Shown in pieces: positions 16,900-26,279 of a stretch of DNA of 64,000 nucleotides. The DNA lies in the NCBI RefSeq assembly GCF_020687825.1, contig NZ_JAJEWP010000001.1, forward strand, positions 1,184,998-1,248,997, in the 5' to 3' direction. The position numbers and the translations under genes were made by a program. The notes under the pieces were generated by a model that had not been told where the DNA came from, searched no databases, and saw only the letters and a program-made list of their open reading frames with translations. This DNA comes from Fluctibacter halophilus. GTDB taxonomy: Bacteria; Pseudomonadota; Gammaproteobacteria; Enterobacterales; Alteromonadaceae. Numbering within the stretch: the first letter of the stretch is position 1; every line of letters starts with the position of its first letter.

Positions 16900-19286
16900 T
16901 GAATCTGCAGCCATCGTCTCAACAGTGTTTTCACTGCGGTCTGCCATTACCCGCAGATACAACATACAGCGCTACCGTGTGCGGAGAGTCACGGGCGATG
17001 TGCTGCCCCGGGTGTGCTGCGGTGGCCGAGGCCATTTGTTCATCGGGTCTTGACGATTATTACCGTTTCAGAAGTGACTTTGCCGCCCAGGGCGATACAC
17101 AGTTGGCTGGCACACTGGACAAGCTTTCGGTGTTTGACCATGCCGATATTCAAGATGAGTTTGTGGTCGATAGCGGCAATAAACAAACCATTCAGCTTTC
17201 CATAGACGGCATCAGTTGCGCGGCTTGTGGCTGGCTGATTGAAAAACAATTGGCCAAAATCGAAGGGATCCTCCAAGTTGCTGTTAACGTTTCCGCCCGT
17301 CGGGCAACAATCAGCTGGGATCCTCAACGACTGAAGCTCAGTCAAATCCTGGCATCCATTGAACAGATTGGTTACCACGCACTGCCCTTTGAACCGGATC
17401 AGCACGAACGCCTTTACCAGCATTCCAGCAAAACCCTGTTAAAGAAGCTTGGGCTGGCGGGTTTAATGACCATGCAGGTCATGATGCTGGCCATCGGGTT
17501 GTATTTTGGGTTATTTGGCGACATCGAGCCTGATGTAAAACAGTATTTTCACTGGCTGAGTCTGTTGCTGACCACACCTGTTGTGGTGTATGCGGGCAGC
17601 GGCTTTTTTGTCAGTGCCTGGAATGCCCTGAAAGCGCGGTTCCTGAATATGGACGTTTCGGTGTCGTTAGCCATTCTTGGCACCTACCTCGCCAGTGGCT
17701 GGGCAACTGTGACCGGTGATGGCGACATCTATTTTGAATCGGTATGCATGTTTGTCTTCCTGCTGTTGGTAAGCCGCTATCTGGAACAACGCAGTCGATA
17801 CCGTTCAGCACAGGCCTCCGCCAACATGCTAAAACATATCCCCGTTTCTGCCACTATTGTGGAAGGTAGCGAACAACGTTTGGTGCTGGCCAAGCACCTT
17901 ACCATTGGCCAGCAGGTATTGGTCAAAGCCGGTGAGACGGTCCCCATTGATGGCATTATCCATACCGGGCACAGTGACATCGATGAATCGATGCTAAGCG
18001 GCGAATTTGAACCGGTCAGTAAATCTCAGGGTGACCCTGTTTTTGGCGGGACGGTCAATCAACAGTCACCACTGATCATTACCGTCAGTAAGACCCTTAA
18101 AAACGCGTTGGTAAATCAGATCATTCGTATGCAGGAGCTGGCCATGGCCCAGAAGCCTGCCATCGCTCACTTTGCCGATCGCACCTCCCGACATTTCATT
18201 GCGCTGGTATTGATCATCGCCGCGGCAAGTTACATCGCCTGGCAATGGATCGATCCCCAGCAGGCGTTCTGGATCCTCATCGCCGTGCTGGTCGCAACCT
18301 GCCCTTGCGCACTTAGCCTTGCCACACCCACGGCATTGACCTGCGCGGTGGCACGATTAAACAGGCACGGATTATTGATCAAACGTGCTGATGTGTTGGA
18401 GCAGGTACTTGACGTAAAAGAAGTGGTTCTGGATAAAACCGGCACCCTGACCAAAGGCCATTTTAGCCTGTCTCACACCTGGCAATGTGCTGACATTCCT
18501 AAAGACCGTTTACTGCAAATCGCAACCAGCCTGGAACAGGTGTCCGAACACCCTCTGTCGAAAGGGTTTAATCACCCTGTCCCCTTGCCCGTTAGTAGCG
18601 TCACCGTTGTTCCGGGGGGCGGCATTGAAGGTACAGTTGATGGGATCACCTACCGGATCGGTAACTGTACCTTTGCAGGGCAAGATTGTGGCAATGACTA
18701 TGTCATGGCAAACGTGTTCCTGTCCGCCAATGGCGTGCTATTGGGCGCGTTCTCGTTAACGGACGAAATCAGAGACAACGCTCAGGCCTTTGTCGATAGC
18801 CTGGCACCGTTGCCCACCACACTGTTGAGCGGGGATCGAGAAGCTCAGGCGATCCGGGTTGCCAAAACCCTTGGTATCGACACTGTGCTGTGGCAGCAAT
18901 CGCCGGATCAAAAGGTCAGCTACGTCACCCAACAACAGCGAAAACACCCGGTAATGATGATGGGAGATGGCATCAATGACGCACCCGTATTGGCCGCGGC
19001 GAGTGTTTCAATCGCCATGGGCAATGCGGCGGATATGGCCAAGCGCTCTGCCGATGTGGTGTTGCTTGGGGATAATCTTCCCGTCATTGCTGACCTGTTT
19101 TCAACTGCCCGCGACAGTCGCCGCATCATCAAACAAAACATGGCATGGGCACTCGGATACAACGTAGTCATATTGCCGTTGGCCGTCTGCGGGCTATTGA
19201 CGCCCTGGCTCGCTGTCATTGGCATGTCACTCAGTTCTATACTGGTGGTGTCTAACTCCACACGACTACTCAAGGAACGAATTTAG
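16899..19286 (+). CDS. ccoI: copper-translocating P1B-type ATPase for cbb3 assembly
   Basis: 795 aa heavy-metal P-type ATPase (FixI/CcoI), which exports copper for CuB insertion into the oxidase. N-terminal Cys motifs are CFHC (10-13) and CCPGC (35-39), then a metal-binding HMA domain with GISCAACG (Cys107 and Cys110). Eight membrane helices are expected. The transport motif CPC is in TCPCALSLATPTAL, the phosphorylation site in LDKTGTLTKG, and the hinge in GDGINDAPVL. It overlaps ccoH by one base and abuts ccoS. Confidence 0.96.
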   Translation: MNLQPSSQQCFHCGLPLPADTTYSATVCGESRAMCCPGCAAVAEAICSSGLDDYYRFRSDFAAQGDTQLAGTLDKLSVFDHADIQDEFVVDSGNKQTIQLSIDGISCAACGWLIEKQLAKIEGILQVAVNVSARRATISWDPQRLKLSQILASIEQIGYHALPFEPDQHERLYQHSSKTLLKKLGLAGLMTMQVMMLAIGLYFGLFGDIEPDVKQYFHWLSLLLTTPVVVYAGSGFFVSAWNALKARFLNMDVSVSLAILGTYLASGWATVTGDGDIYFESVCMFVFLLLVSRYLEQRSRYRSAQASANMLKHIPVSATIVEGSEQRLVLAKHLTIGQQVLVKAGETVPIDGIIHTGHSDIDESMLSGEFEPVSKSQGDPVFGGTVNQQSPLIITVSKTLKNALVNQIIRMQELAMAQKPAIAHFADRTSRHFIALVLIIAAASYIAWQWIDPQQAFWILIAVLVATCPCALSLATPTALTCAVARLNRHGLLIKRADVLEQVLDVKEVVLDKTGTLTKGHFSLSHTWQCADIPKDRLLQIATSLEQVSEHPLSKGFNHPVPLPVSSVTVVPGGGIEGTVDGITYRIGNCTFAGQDCGNDYVMANVFLSANGVLLGAFSLTDEIRDNAQAFVDSLAPLPTTLLSGDREAQAIRVAKTLGIDTVLWQQSPDQKVSYVTQQQRKHPVMMMGDGINDAPVLAAASVSIAMGNAADMAKRSADVVLLGDNLPVIADLFSTARDSRRIIKQNMAWALGYNVVILPLAVCGLLTPWLAVIGMSLSSILVVSNSTRLLKERI

Positions 19287-19505
19287 ATGAGTATCATTTA
19301 TGTGTTGATCCCCATTGCCATTGTGCTGGTACTGGTCGCTATTGGTGTTTTTTTCTGGGCGGTAAAAAGTAATCAGTTCGATGATCTGGAGCGCCAGGGC
19401 TACAGCATCTTATTCGACGATGATGTGAAGGACACAAATAACAATAACACCTCAAAAGTCCCATCGGGTCAGCCAAACAAGACCGACGATGACAACCGAT
19501 CTTAA
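19287..19505 (+). CDS. ccoS: cbb3 oxidase maturation protein CcoS
   Basis: 72 aa: a single membrane helix (about residues 3-28, ending FFWAVKSNQFDDLERQG), the conserved YSILFDDD block, then a polar Asn/Asp/Lys-rich tail. CcoS is needed for cofactor insertion into cbb3 oxidase. It starts immediately after ccoI and overlaps the following gene by 17 bases, so all three are probably translated together. Confidence 0.93.
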   Translation: MSIIYVLIPIAIVLVLVAIGVFFWAVKSNQFDDLERQGYSILFDDDVKDTNNNNTSKVPSGQPNKTDDDNRS

Positions 19506-20166
19506 CCTTGTTTCAGCCTTTTTGATTGGGCTGGCCGGCAGTGTTCACTGTATCGGTATGTGCGGCGGGGTCGTCAGCGCATTAAGCTTTGCTATTCCTC
19601 GCCAAAAAGCCGCCTGGCCCTATCACCTGGCGTATAATTTTGGACGCATTTTCAGTTACTCGGTGGCCGGCGCCATTACCGGCAGTCTGGGCGGTATCGC
19701 CACCTACGGCATTTCAGGTGCCGGCGTTTGGTTGGGCATGATCAGTGCAATATTTCTGATCTTGCTAGGTCTGTATCTTGGCCAGTGGTGGACCGTTCTG
19801 AGCCGACTCGAAAGCCTTGGCCATCGCATCTGGCGACGCCTTCAGCCACTGGGTAAACGTTGGGTACCGTTCAAGAACCCCTTTTATGCGCTGGGCTATG
19901 GTATCGTTTGGGGCTGGCTGCCCTGTGGCTTGGTCTATTCAACACTGACCTGGAGCATGGCAAGCGGTTCAGCGCTAATGGGGGCTGGTGTTATGTTCGC
20001 GTTTGGCCTGGGTACCCTGCCGGCACTGTTAACGGTCGGCAGCAGTGCTACGACAGTGCGAGAATTAATGGCTAACGCCTTGTTTCGAAAAACAATCAGT
20101 CTGATTTTGGTGCTCACAGGGTTGATATTGTTGGGTGCTAACGTACATAATGCCTGGGTCAACTAA
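19489..20166 (+). CDS. SafE/DsbD-like membrane protein of the cbb3 cluster
   Basis: 225 aa, about six membrane segments. It belongs to the sulfite exporter TauE/SafE or cytochrome-biogenesis transmembrane group (family often found with ccoS). The N-terminal [19 protein letters not shown] has the paired Cys typical of the DsbD-like fold, and a second Cys occurs in [13 protein letters not shown] role in copper or reductant handling for oxidase assembly is inferred from context. It is 14 bases upstream of fnr. Confidence 0.85.
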   Translation: MTTDLNLVSAFLIGLAGSVHCIGMCGGVVSALSFAIPRQKAAWPYHLAYNFGRIFSYSVAGAITGSLGGIATYGISGAGVWLGMISAIFLILLGLYLGQWWTVLSRLESLGHRIWRRLQPLGKRWVPFKNPFYALGYGIVWGWLPCGLVYSTLTWSMASGSALMGAGVMFAFGLGTLPALLTVGSSATTVRELMANALFRKTISLILVLTGLILLGANVHNAWVN

Positions 20167-20180
20167 CGGATTTCGGGCTT

Positions 20181-20936
20181 ATGAGCGATAACTTCACCAT
20201 CCGCTGCCAAAACTGCAGTTTCAGTCACTTGTGTATTCCGGTCTCGCTGGATCAACGGGAAATGGCATCATTGGATGACATCATTCAACGTAAGCGGCCG
20301 TTACATAAGAATGACAAACTCACCGAGCCTGAAATGCCGTTTACGTCGCTGTATGCGGTGCGCAGTGGTTCATTTAAGTCGTATATCATGGCCAAAGATG
20401 GTGAGCAGCAAATCACCGGCTTCCATTTGCCCGGTGATATTATCGGCTTTGATGCCCTGCGCAATAACGAACATCAGAGTTTCACACAAGCCATGGAGAC
20501 CTCTATGGTTTGCGAAATCCCTTATCAGACACTGGATCAGATCAGTGCTCAGCTTCCAACCTTGCGTCGTCAGATGATGACCATGATGAGCACCGAAATC
20601 AAACAGGATCACGATTTGATGATGCTGTTGAATAAACGCAATGCTGAGGAACGATTGAGCCACTTTTTACTCAATCTCTCACAACGATTTGCTGCCCGAG
20701 GCTTTTCTGCCCAGGCATTTAACCTGACCATGACCCGCAACGAGATCGGCAATTATCTGGGGCTAACGGTTGAAACCGTCAGTCGCTTGCTGAGCCGTTT
20801 TCAGAAAGAGGGTCTCATCCATGTTGACGGTAAACTGATCGAAATTCTCGATCAGGATGCGTTAAAACAAAAACTCAGTGAACACAAAGCAGACCTGACC
20901 CCCTGCCACCCAAAAACGGTGATCGCTGATCTATAA
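20181..20936 (+). CDS. fnr: FNR-type oxygen-responsive transcriptional regulator
   Basis: 251 aa CRP/FNR family regulator. The [4Fe-4S] ligands are visible: Cys9, Cys12 and Cys18 at the N-terminus ([10 protein letters not shown]) and Cys111 (SMVCEIP), corresponding to Cys20/23/29/122 of E. coli FNR. A cyclic-nucleotide-type beta barrel, a dimer helix and the helix-turn-helix follow; the recognition helix [14 protein letters not shown] has the E-xx-SR pattern that reads TTGAT half-sites. It should act on the perfect FNR box before ccoN. Gene order fnr-uspE-ttcA matches other gammaproteobacteria. Confidence 0.96.
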   Translation: MSDNFTIRCQNCSFSHLCIPVSLDQREMASLDDIIQRKRPLHKNDKLTEPEMPFTSLYAVRSGSFKSYIMAKDGEQQITGFHLPGDIIGFDALRNNEHQSFTQAMETSMVCEIPYQTLDQISAQLPTLRRQMMTMMSTEIKQDHDLMMLLNKRNAEERLSHFLLNLSQRFAARGFSAQAFNLTMTRNEIGNYLGLTVETVSRLLSRFQKEGLIHVDGKLIEILDQDALKQKLSEHKADLTPCHPKTVIADL

Positions 20937-21013
20937 CAACGTTTTGGTTGGAAAATCGGTTAATCTGTACATACACTTTATTCAGCTAACGCATTGTACA
21001 GGAAAAGAAAACC

Positions 21014-21946
21014 ATGGGATTTTTCAGCAAAATACTGGCCGTCATAGACCCTGAAACAGACCAACAGAAAGCCCTCAAACGGGCAGTGGAATTGGCGCAA
21101 AAGACCAATGCCAGTGTAACGGCGTTCCTGACGATCTATGATTTCTCCTATGACATGACCACCATGTTATCGGTGGAAGAACGCGAAACCATGCGTCAGG
21201 CAGTGGTCGATGACCGGACTGACTGGGTGTCTGCATTGATCGAGCACCAGGTCGACACAGACCTCGTAGCCGTAGACATCAAAGTGGTTTGGCATAATCG
21301 GCCTTATGAAAGCATCGTATTGGAGGCCATTGAAAGCCAATATGATCTGATCGTCAAAGGCACGCAAGATCACGACACCCTCAAATCCGTTATCTTCACG
21401 CCGACCGATTGGCATTTATTACGTAAAGCCCCTACGCCGGTATTGCTGGTGAAAGAGCATGATTGGCCTCAGGGTGGCCAGATCATCGGTGCGGTGAATG
21501 TCGGAACTGACGACGAGGCCCATGCGCAATTGAACGATGTGGTTACCGAAACAGCCCAAACCATGGCAGAACTGCTCAAAGGTACCGTCAATCTGGTTAA
21601 TGCATATCCCGGCACGCCGGTAAACATTGCCATCGAAATTCCTGAATTTGATCCCAAAGGTTACCGGGATTCAGTCAAGGCCTATCACACAGAGTCGATG
21701 CAAAAACACATCAGCCGCTATGACATCAGTATGGACCAATGCCATATTCGTGAAGGTTTGCCTGAAGATGCAATTCCAGCGGTTGCAAAACTGATTGACG
21801 CCGAACTGGTAGTGATTGGCACCGTTGGTCGGGTTGGGATATCCGCAGCGCTTATCGGCAATACCGCCGAACATGTTATCGATCGCCTCGATTGCGATGT
21901 GCTGGCGTTAAAGCCAACCGGTTTTGAATCCCCGATACGTCCTTAA
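21014..21946 (+). CDS. uspE: universal stress protein E
   Basis: 310 aa tandem two-domain Usp protein. The first domain starts ILAVIDPETDQQKAL and the second near VGTDDEAHAQL. The second domain ends in ELVVIGTVGRVGISAALIGNTAE, the family's ATP-like loop (GxxGRxG..G-NT). It acts in the cytoplasm in stress survival and motility in relatives. The position directly after fnr is the classical arrangement, consistent with FNR-linked control. A terminator follows (21965-21992). Confidence 0.95.
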   Translation: MGFFSKILAVIDPETDQQKALKRAVELAQKTNASVTAFLTIYDFSYDMTTMLSVEERETMRQAVVDDRTDWVSALIEHQVDTDLVAVDIKVVWHNRPYESIVLEAIESQYDLIVKGTQDHDTLKSVIFTPTDWHLLRKAPTPVLLVKEHDWPQGGQIIGAVNVGTDDEAHAQLNDVVTETAQTMAELLKGTVNLVNAYPGTPVNIAIEIPEFDPKGYRDSVKAYHTESMQKHISRYDISMDQCHIREGLPEDAIPAVAKLIDAELVVIGTVGRVGISAALIGNTAEHVIDRLDCDVLALKPTGFESPIRP

Positions 21947-21964
21947 CCCCCTTCAGACTTCAAA

Positions 21965-21992
21965 AGGGCGACCGCTGAGTCGTCCTGTTTTT
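21965..21992 (+). terminator. intrinsic terminator after uspE
   Basis: AGGGCGAC pairs with GTCGTCCT (one G-T pair) around a six-base loop, and GTTTTT follows. It ends the fnr/uspE transcript before the ttcA promoter region. Confidence 0.85.
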
Positions 21993-22045
21993 ATTATCCC
22001 CCCGCCGAGGCAGTGTAAACGGATTTCATTCGCTGTAAATTTCGC

Positions 22046-22051
22046 TATAAT
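22046..22051 (+). promoter_or_regulatory. -10 element, probable ttcA promoter
   Basis: A consensus TATAAT lies 49 bases before the ttcA start, in the gap after the uspE terminator. The best -35 candidate about 16-17 bases upstream is weak (TTTCAT at 22024), so this is a tentative assignment. Confidence 0.4.
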
Positions 22052-22099
22052 TGCGCGCCCCGTAATAACGGGTTCAGATTCAAACGATGTGGTGAGCCA

Positions 22100-23011
22100 A
22101 TGAAACCTGTAGATTCCCTGACCAGCAAACAAAAATACAGTTTTAATAAACTGCAAAAACGTCTGCGTCGCAATGCTGGCAAAGCGATCGGTGATTTCAA
22201 CATGATTGAACAGGGAGACAAGGTCATGGTATGCCTGTCCGGTGGCAAAGACAGCTATACCATGTTGGATATTCTGCTCTACCTGCAAAGGCATGCGCCT
22301 ATCGATTTTTCGATTGTCGCTGTTAACCTGGATCAGAAGCAACCCGGATTTCCAGAAGAGGTGTTGCCAAAGTACCTGTCCGAGCTCGGTATCGACTATC
22401 GCATTGTCGAAGAAGACACCTACTCCATCGTGACCGACAAGATTCCGGAAGGCAAAACCACCTGCTCGTTATGCAGTCGTTTGCGTCGAGGTATCCTGTA
22501 CCGAACCGCAAAAGAACTGGGGGCCACCAAGATCGCCCTCGGCCATCACCGCGATGACATGCTAGAAACACTGATGTTAAACATGTTTCACGGTGGCAAA
22601 ATGAAAGCAATGCCGCCCAAGCTGATCAGCGACAACGGTGAACACATTGTTATCCGACCGTTGGCCTATTGCACCGAAAAAGACATCGCGCGCTACGCTG
22701 AATTGGTGGATTTCCCCATTATTCCCTGTAACTTATGCGGCTCTCAGGAAAATCTGCAACGCCAGGCTGTCAAAGCCATGCTTCAGCAATGGGACAAACA
22801 GTTCCCTGGTCGAATCGAGAGCATGAGCCGGGCAATTGGTAATGTCGCACCATCCCACCTGGCAGACCCGCGGTTGTATGATTTTGCCGGCTTAAAAACC
22901 CAGGACACGCCGTTTGAAGATGGCGATACCGGATTTGACCCGGTCAGTTTTGAATCACCGTCGACAGCAGACAGCGAACAACAGCGGGTTCCCATCGTAA
23001 ACCTGAGTTAA
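22100..23011 (+). CDS. ttcA: tRNA 2-thiocytidine biosynthesis protein
   Basis: 303 aa ATP-dependent enzyme that thiolates cytidine 32 of tRNA. The PP-loop SGGKDSY starts at residue 47. The Fe-S cysteines lie in CSLCSR (Cys122, Cys125) and CNLCGSQE near residue 213. The block [10 protein letters not shown] is characteristic of the family. The C-terminal about 40 residues are acidic and variable. It needs sulfur from a cysteine desulfurase. The neighbour rssA begins 16 bases later. Confidence 0.96.
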   Translation: MKPVDSLTSKQKYSFNKLQKRLRRNAGKAIGDFNMIEQGDKVMVCLSGGKDSYTMLDILLYLQRHAPIDFSIVAVNLDQKQPGFPEEVLPKYLSELGIDYRIVEEDTYSIVTDKIPEGKTTCSLCSRLRRGILYRTAKELGATKIALGHHRDDMLETLMLNMFHGGKMKAMPPKLISDNGEHIVIRPLAYCTEKDIARYAELVDFPIIPCNLCGSQENLQRQAVKAMLQQWDKQFPGRIESMSRAIGNVAPSHLADPRLYDFAGLKTQDTPFEDGDTGFDPVSFESPSTADSEQQRVPIVNLS

Positions 23012-23027
23012 CAGACAAGGAGGCAGT

Positions 23028-23978
23028 ATGAAAATCGGTCTGGCGTTAGGCAGTGGCGCAGCGCGCGGATGGGCCCATATCGGTATCATTCAGGCCCTTG
23101 AAGAACTCGGGATCAACATTGATGTCGTTGCAGGCTGCTCCATCGGCGCTTACGTTGGCGCGGCTTATACCAGTGGAAAGCTGCAACCCCTTGGAGAATG
23201 GGCCAGTTCTTTGACGGAATGGCAAGTGTTGTCACTGATGGGCGTTGGCTTACGCAAAGGCGGTCTGGCCAGCGGACAGAAGGTGTTCCAGGTACTTGAA
23301 GAGCAATTCAGTGCAACCCACTTCAATGAGCTGGACAAACCCTTTGCCGTGGTCGCCACCGATTTGTACAGCGGTAAAGAAGTCAGCTTTACCGAAGGTG
23401 CAATTAATCCGGCCGTGCGTGCCTCCTGTGCCATCCCAGCCCTTTTCCCGCCATCTGCAGTTGATGGTCGTTGGTTGGTGGATGGCGCGGTTGTTAACCC
23501 TGTTCCGGTCAACCTTTGCCGGCAGTTAGGTGCTGACTTTGTCATCGCCATAAACCTCAGCGCCGATTTTCGCCCACAGCTACTGGAAGAAACCAAGGTT
23601 GAGCATGAAAAAATTCAGCAACGTACCAATGAATTTTTCCGTAAGAGCCATGCCATCGTGCAGCAATGGTTCAAAGGCAAAGACAAGGACGACGAAACAA
23701 TCGACGATGACACCCTAAGCGATGAGCAGGAGTTGCAACAAATGCCTTCATCCCCTGCCCCCAGCATCATCGGTGTCATGTCCAGCTCACTAGAAATTTT
23801 GCAAGCTCGCGTAACCCGTTCGCGGCTGGCCGGCGACCCGCCTGACATTCTGATTGAACCTCAATTGCGTGATTTTGGCATTATGGAATTTCACCGCGCG
23901 CAGGAACTTATCGAAGAAGGGCGACGCAGTGTAGCCCGCGTCGCAGAGCAGATTAAATACCAGTTGCATCTCGACTGA
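23028..23978 (+). CDS. rssA: patatin-like phospholipase family protein RssA
   Basis: 316 aa predicted serine acyl hydrolase of the patatin fold. The oxyanion motif GSGAARGWAHIG is at residues 8-19, the nucleophile elbow GCSIGA has Ser38, and the catalytic Asp lies in WLVDGAVVNPV near residue 153. An acidic segment (KDKDDETIDDD) around residue 222 separates the catalytic domain from a C-terminal helical part. E. coli RssA is of the same type and its substrate is unknown. The gene is preceded by AAGGAGG. It is convergent with the DUF2987 gene. Confidence 0.92.
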   Translation: MKIGLALGSGAARGWAHIGIIQALEELGINIDVVAGCSIGAYVGAAYTSGKLQPLGEWASSLTEWQVLSLMGVGLRKGGLASGQKVFQVLEEQFSATHFNELDKPFAVVATDLYSGKEVSFTEGAINPAVRASCAIPALFPPSAVDGRWLVDGAVVNPVPVNLCRQLGADFVIAINLSADFRPQLLEETKVEHEKIQQRTNEFFRKSHAIVQQWFKGKDKDDETIDDDTLSDEQELQQMPSSPAPSIIGVMSSSLEILQARVTRSRLAGDPPDILIEPQLRDFGIMEFHRAQELIEEGRRSVARVAEQIKYQLHLD

Positions 23979-23996
23979 CGCAGCCGCCCGTCACGA

Positions 23997-24638
23997 TCAT
24001 TCGCCGTCAGTAATGGCGGTAATGCGCTTGGGTAGTGTACCGAACTCGATAGCCTCACCCTGAGCGATGATTTGTTCAGGCAGAGTCAGTGTACCATCGG
24101 TGACGGTGACGTTTGTCAGCGACGTACTCACCTCTCCATCAAACCAGAACTTCAAGCCAACGGCATCGGGCATCATAAACGACAAAAAGCCCCCCATGTC
24201 ATCAAAAAATGCACGGTACTGATCCAGCAATAATGTCAGTTCTTCAGACTGATAGTGGGTTTTAAGGTATTCCGGCTTGGTTTCCAACAACACCGACATA
24301 TCACATTGGTTAGACGGTTCTGTCAGTTCAATCCTGACGGTAGCCTGTGCCAGTTTAAGGGCTTTTTCATACGGCAAATGGAAGCGTTGTTCCGGGGTAA
24401 CCACCAACGGAATGTCTTGTTTATCGGTATGCACCAAGGCGTTTTCTATATGACACAGGGTCGACGTTCCAACGTGTTTAAAGCCGAACGAAAACTGCAG
24501 TGCAGTCAGGTCTTCGTTATCCAGTTTCCGTAAATGGCTATAAAAGCTGGCGTATTCAACCTCAAGGGGATCTGCGCACACGGCTGAGCTGAGCAGTGCC
24601 ACTGCACTGCCCATCAATAAGGATTTTAGGGGGGTCAT
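23997..24638 (-). CDS. DUF2987-family secreted protein
   Basis: 213 aa with a signal peptide (about residues 1-22, cleaved after VCA). The mature chain has the features of the DUF2987 family from Shewanella and Alteromonas: EVEYASFYSHLRKLD at the start and two Cys (CHIENALVH, NQCDMSVLL) that could form a disulfide. The function is unknown, and the location is predicted periplasmic. The start overlaps the stop of the upstream bax-like gene (ATGA), so the two are coupled. Confidence 0.75.
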   Translation of the reverse strand: MTPLKSLLMGSAVALLSSAVCADPLEVEYASFYSHLRKLDNEDLTALQFSFGFKHVGTSTLCHIENALVHTDKQDIPLVVTPEQRFHLPYEKALKLAQATVRIELTEPSNQCDMSVLLETKPEYLKTHYQSEELTLLLDQYRAFFDDMGGFLSFMMPDAVGLKFWFDGEVSTSLTNVTVTDGTLTLPEQIIAQGEAIEFGTLPKRITAITDGE

Positions 24639-25450
24639 ACTTGCATGTACTTCCTGTTGTAACGGATCATTTGAAGCAGTTCATCAATGTAGGCCTGACC
24701 ACGCTCTGAATAACGCGACAGCCCCTGCACGAGCGCTTCAGCAGTGATGTCTTGCTGGTTTTGGCGTAAACTGGCGCGGATATCACGCAGTTCTTTGTAC
24801 GCATAATGACGGTTCAGATTGCGTATATAGGTCATCGTGGCATGTGACAAATCTCGGAACTTGGCGACCTCATGGGCTGCGCCGTCGTTGCGCTGTTTGG
24901 GTACGAACCCACAACCGCGTTTAAAACACCACAGGCCAAAGAAGTTATAGCCACGGCGGGCAAATCGGCTGGTTCCCCAGGCAGACTCATTGGCCGCCTG
25001 CGCCAGTACCAGTTCGGGGGGAATGATATCCGCCCTGCGCAATAAGACTGTCAGTGTTTCAGACAGGCTGTTATCTTCTTTGATTTTGTATTTTTTTGCC
25101 AGCGTATCTACCCGTTGTTGCTGTGCGGGACTTAATGTTTCACCACGGGCAAGCTTGTCCTGCATTCCCATCACAAAGTGGCGTTCCGCCAAAACCTGCT
25201 CATTCTGGCGGTGAATTTCTGGCAACAGATAGGAAAAAAACGCCTGCTTCTTAGTTTGGACGTCACTGATCGCCGCAAAATCAGGAATGCCCGGCGCGAG
25301 TTTTTGTTTGCTGGTACCCGGCTCAGGCGATGTGCGTTCTATCCACGGGTACAATGCTGCATAGGCCGCCATGAACCAGAAAACGGCCAATAGCACCCGT
25401 TTGGTTGTTGATGATCCAGTGTGCATTGAAACTGCTTGCCCGTTCGTCAT
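24635..25450 (-). CDS. bax: Bax-like glucosaminidase-domain protein
   Basis: 271 aa with an N-terminal membrane anchor or uncleaved signal (about residues 17-35). The C-terminal half carries the mannosyl-glycoprotein endo-beta-N-acetylglucosaminidase-type domain of E. coli Bax, with VLAQAANESAWGTSRFA (candidate catalytic Glu in NES) and NFFGLWCFKRGCG. Such domains cleave the glycan strands of peptidoglycan. The start at 25450 is chosen because GGAGG lies five bases before that ATG; the frame is open eight codons further. Coupled to the DUF2987 gene by ATGA. Confidence 0.85.
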   Translation of the reverse strand: MTNGQAVSMHTGSSTTKRVLLAVFWFMAAYAALYPWIERTSPEPGTSKQKLAPGIPDFAAISDVQTKKQAFFSYLLPEIHRQNEQVLAERHFVMGMQDKLARGETLSPAQQQRVDTLAKKYKIKEDNSLSETLTVLLRRADIIPPELVLAQAANESAWGTSRFARRGYNFFGLWCFKRGCGFVPKQRNDGAAHEVAKFRDLSHATMTYIRNLNRHYAYKELRDIRASLRQNQQDITAEALVQGLSRYSERGQAYIDELLQMIRYNRKYMQV

Positions 25451-25612
25451 AAAGCCTCCAGACTCTAGCCGCATGGTTTACCCTTTCTATCCAGTATAAC
25501 GAATTCAACGACAACACAGTAGTCTGGGCATAAAGACATTTTTTTCATGCGGTTTAAACCTTTTCTCAATTGCTGGCGACAAACCGGATAACAATACCAA
25601 CAGGAAATAATC

Positions 25613-26236
25613 ATGAACTACCCTTTACGCGCTATTGCACTAGCCATCCCATTGTCCTTTGCAGCGCATGCGTCAGCCTGGACTGACCAGGTAACGTTGG
25701 AAGATAGTTTTGTCGTTTCAGCCAACGACACCTTGATACTGGACGTTGGCGTTGGCCAGGTAGACGTCAAAACCCACGATGGTGATACGGTTTCAGTCAC
25801 CGTTGAAGTTGAACCGGCCTCCGATGGATTTTTTGGTGATCATTTTGATTTTTCTGATACAGAGATCAGTAAAACCACCGACGGTTCACGCATCAGCCTG
25901 ATGGTGAAAGAAGAAGACACCAAGCAACGCTGGACATTGAAAGTACCCGCGTCGATTCATTTTAAGCTGGACATGGGCGTGGGCGAAGCTGACATCACGG
26001 GCCTTCGCCAGAATATCAGTGTGGATGTCGGTGTTGGCGATGTTGAAGTTGACCTTGGCGGGAATGACTACGGTTCCATTGAACTTGAAACCGGTGTCGG
26101 TGACGCTGATTTGGACGGTTTCAAGGGCGCGCGTGAAATTCGCCAGATGGTTAGCCAAGAGGTTCAGTGGCGTGGAGACGGCCAATATGACATCGAAATT
26201 GATGTCGGTGTCGGCGACATTGATGTGAACAACTAA
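25613..26236 (+). CDS. secreted DUF4097-like repeat protein
   Basis: 207 aa with signal peptide (about residues 1-22, ASA). The mature part contains five copies of a DxGVGxxD motif (DVGVGQVDV, DMGVGEADI, DVGVGDVEV, ETGVGDADL, DVGVGDIDV) spaced by beta-strand-like segments. This is the pattern of a right-handed beta-helix or DUF4097-type adhesin-like fold with stacked turns. No enzyme motif is visible. The high Asp content suggests calcium binding, as an inference only. It stands alone, with a strong hairpin after its stop. Confidence 0.72.
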   Translation: MNYPLRAIALAIPLSFAAHASAWTDQVTLEDSFVVSANDTLILDVGVGQVDVKTHDGDTVSVTVEVEPASDGFFGDHFDFSDTEISKTTDGSRISLMVKEEDTKQRWTLKVPASIHFKLDMGVGEADITGLRQNISVDVGVGDVEVDLGGNDYGSIELETGVGDADLDGFKGAREIRQMVSQEVQWRGDGQYDIEIDVGVGDIDVNN

Positions 26237-26242
26237 CGCGTT

Positions 26243-26269
26243 GAGGGCCCCGCATCGTTAGGGGCCCAA
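26243..26269. terminator. strong GC hairpin between convergent genes
   Basis: GGGCCCC (26245-26251) pairs perfectly with GGGGCCC (26261-26267), extendable by TTG/CAA around one bulged base. There is no T-run on either side, so it is only terminator-like. It lies between the convergent DUF4097-like and LysE-family genes. Confidence 0.5.
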
Positions 26270-26279
26270 CCTATTCGGT

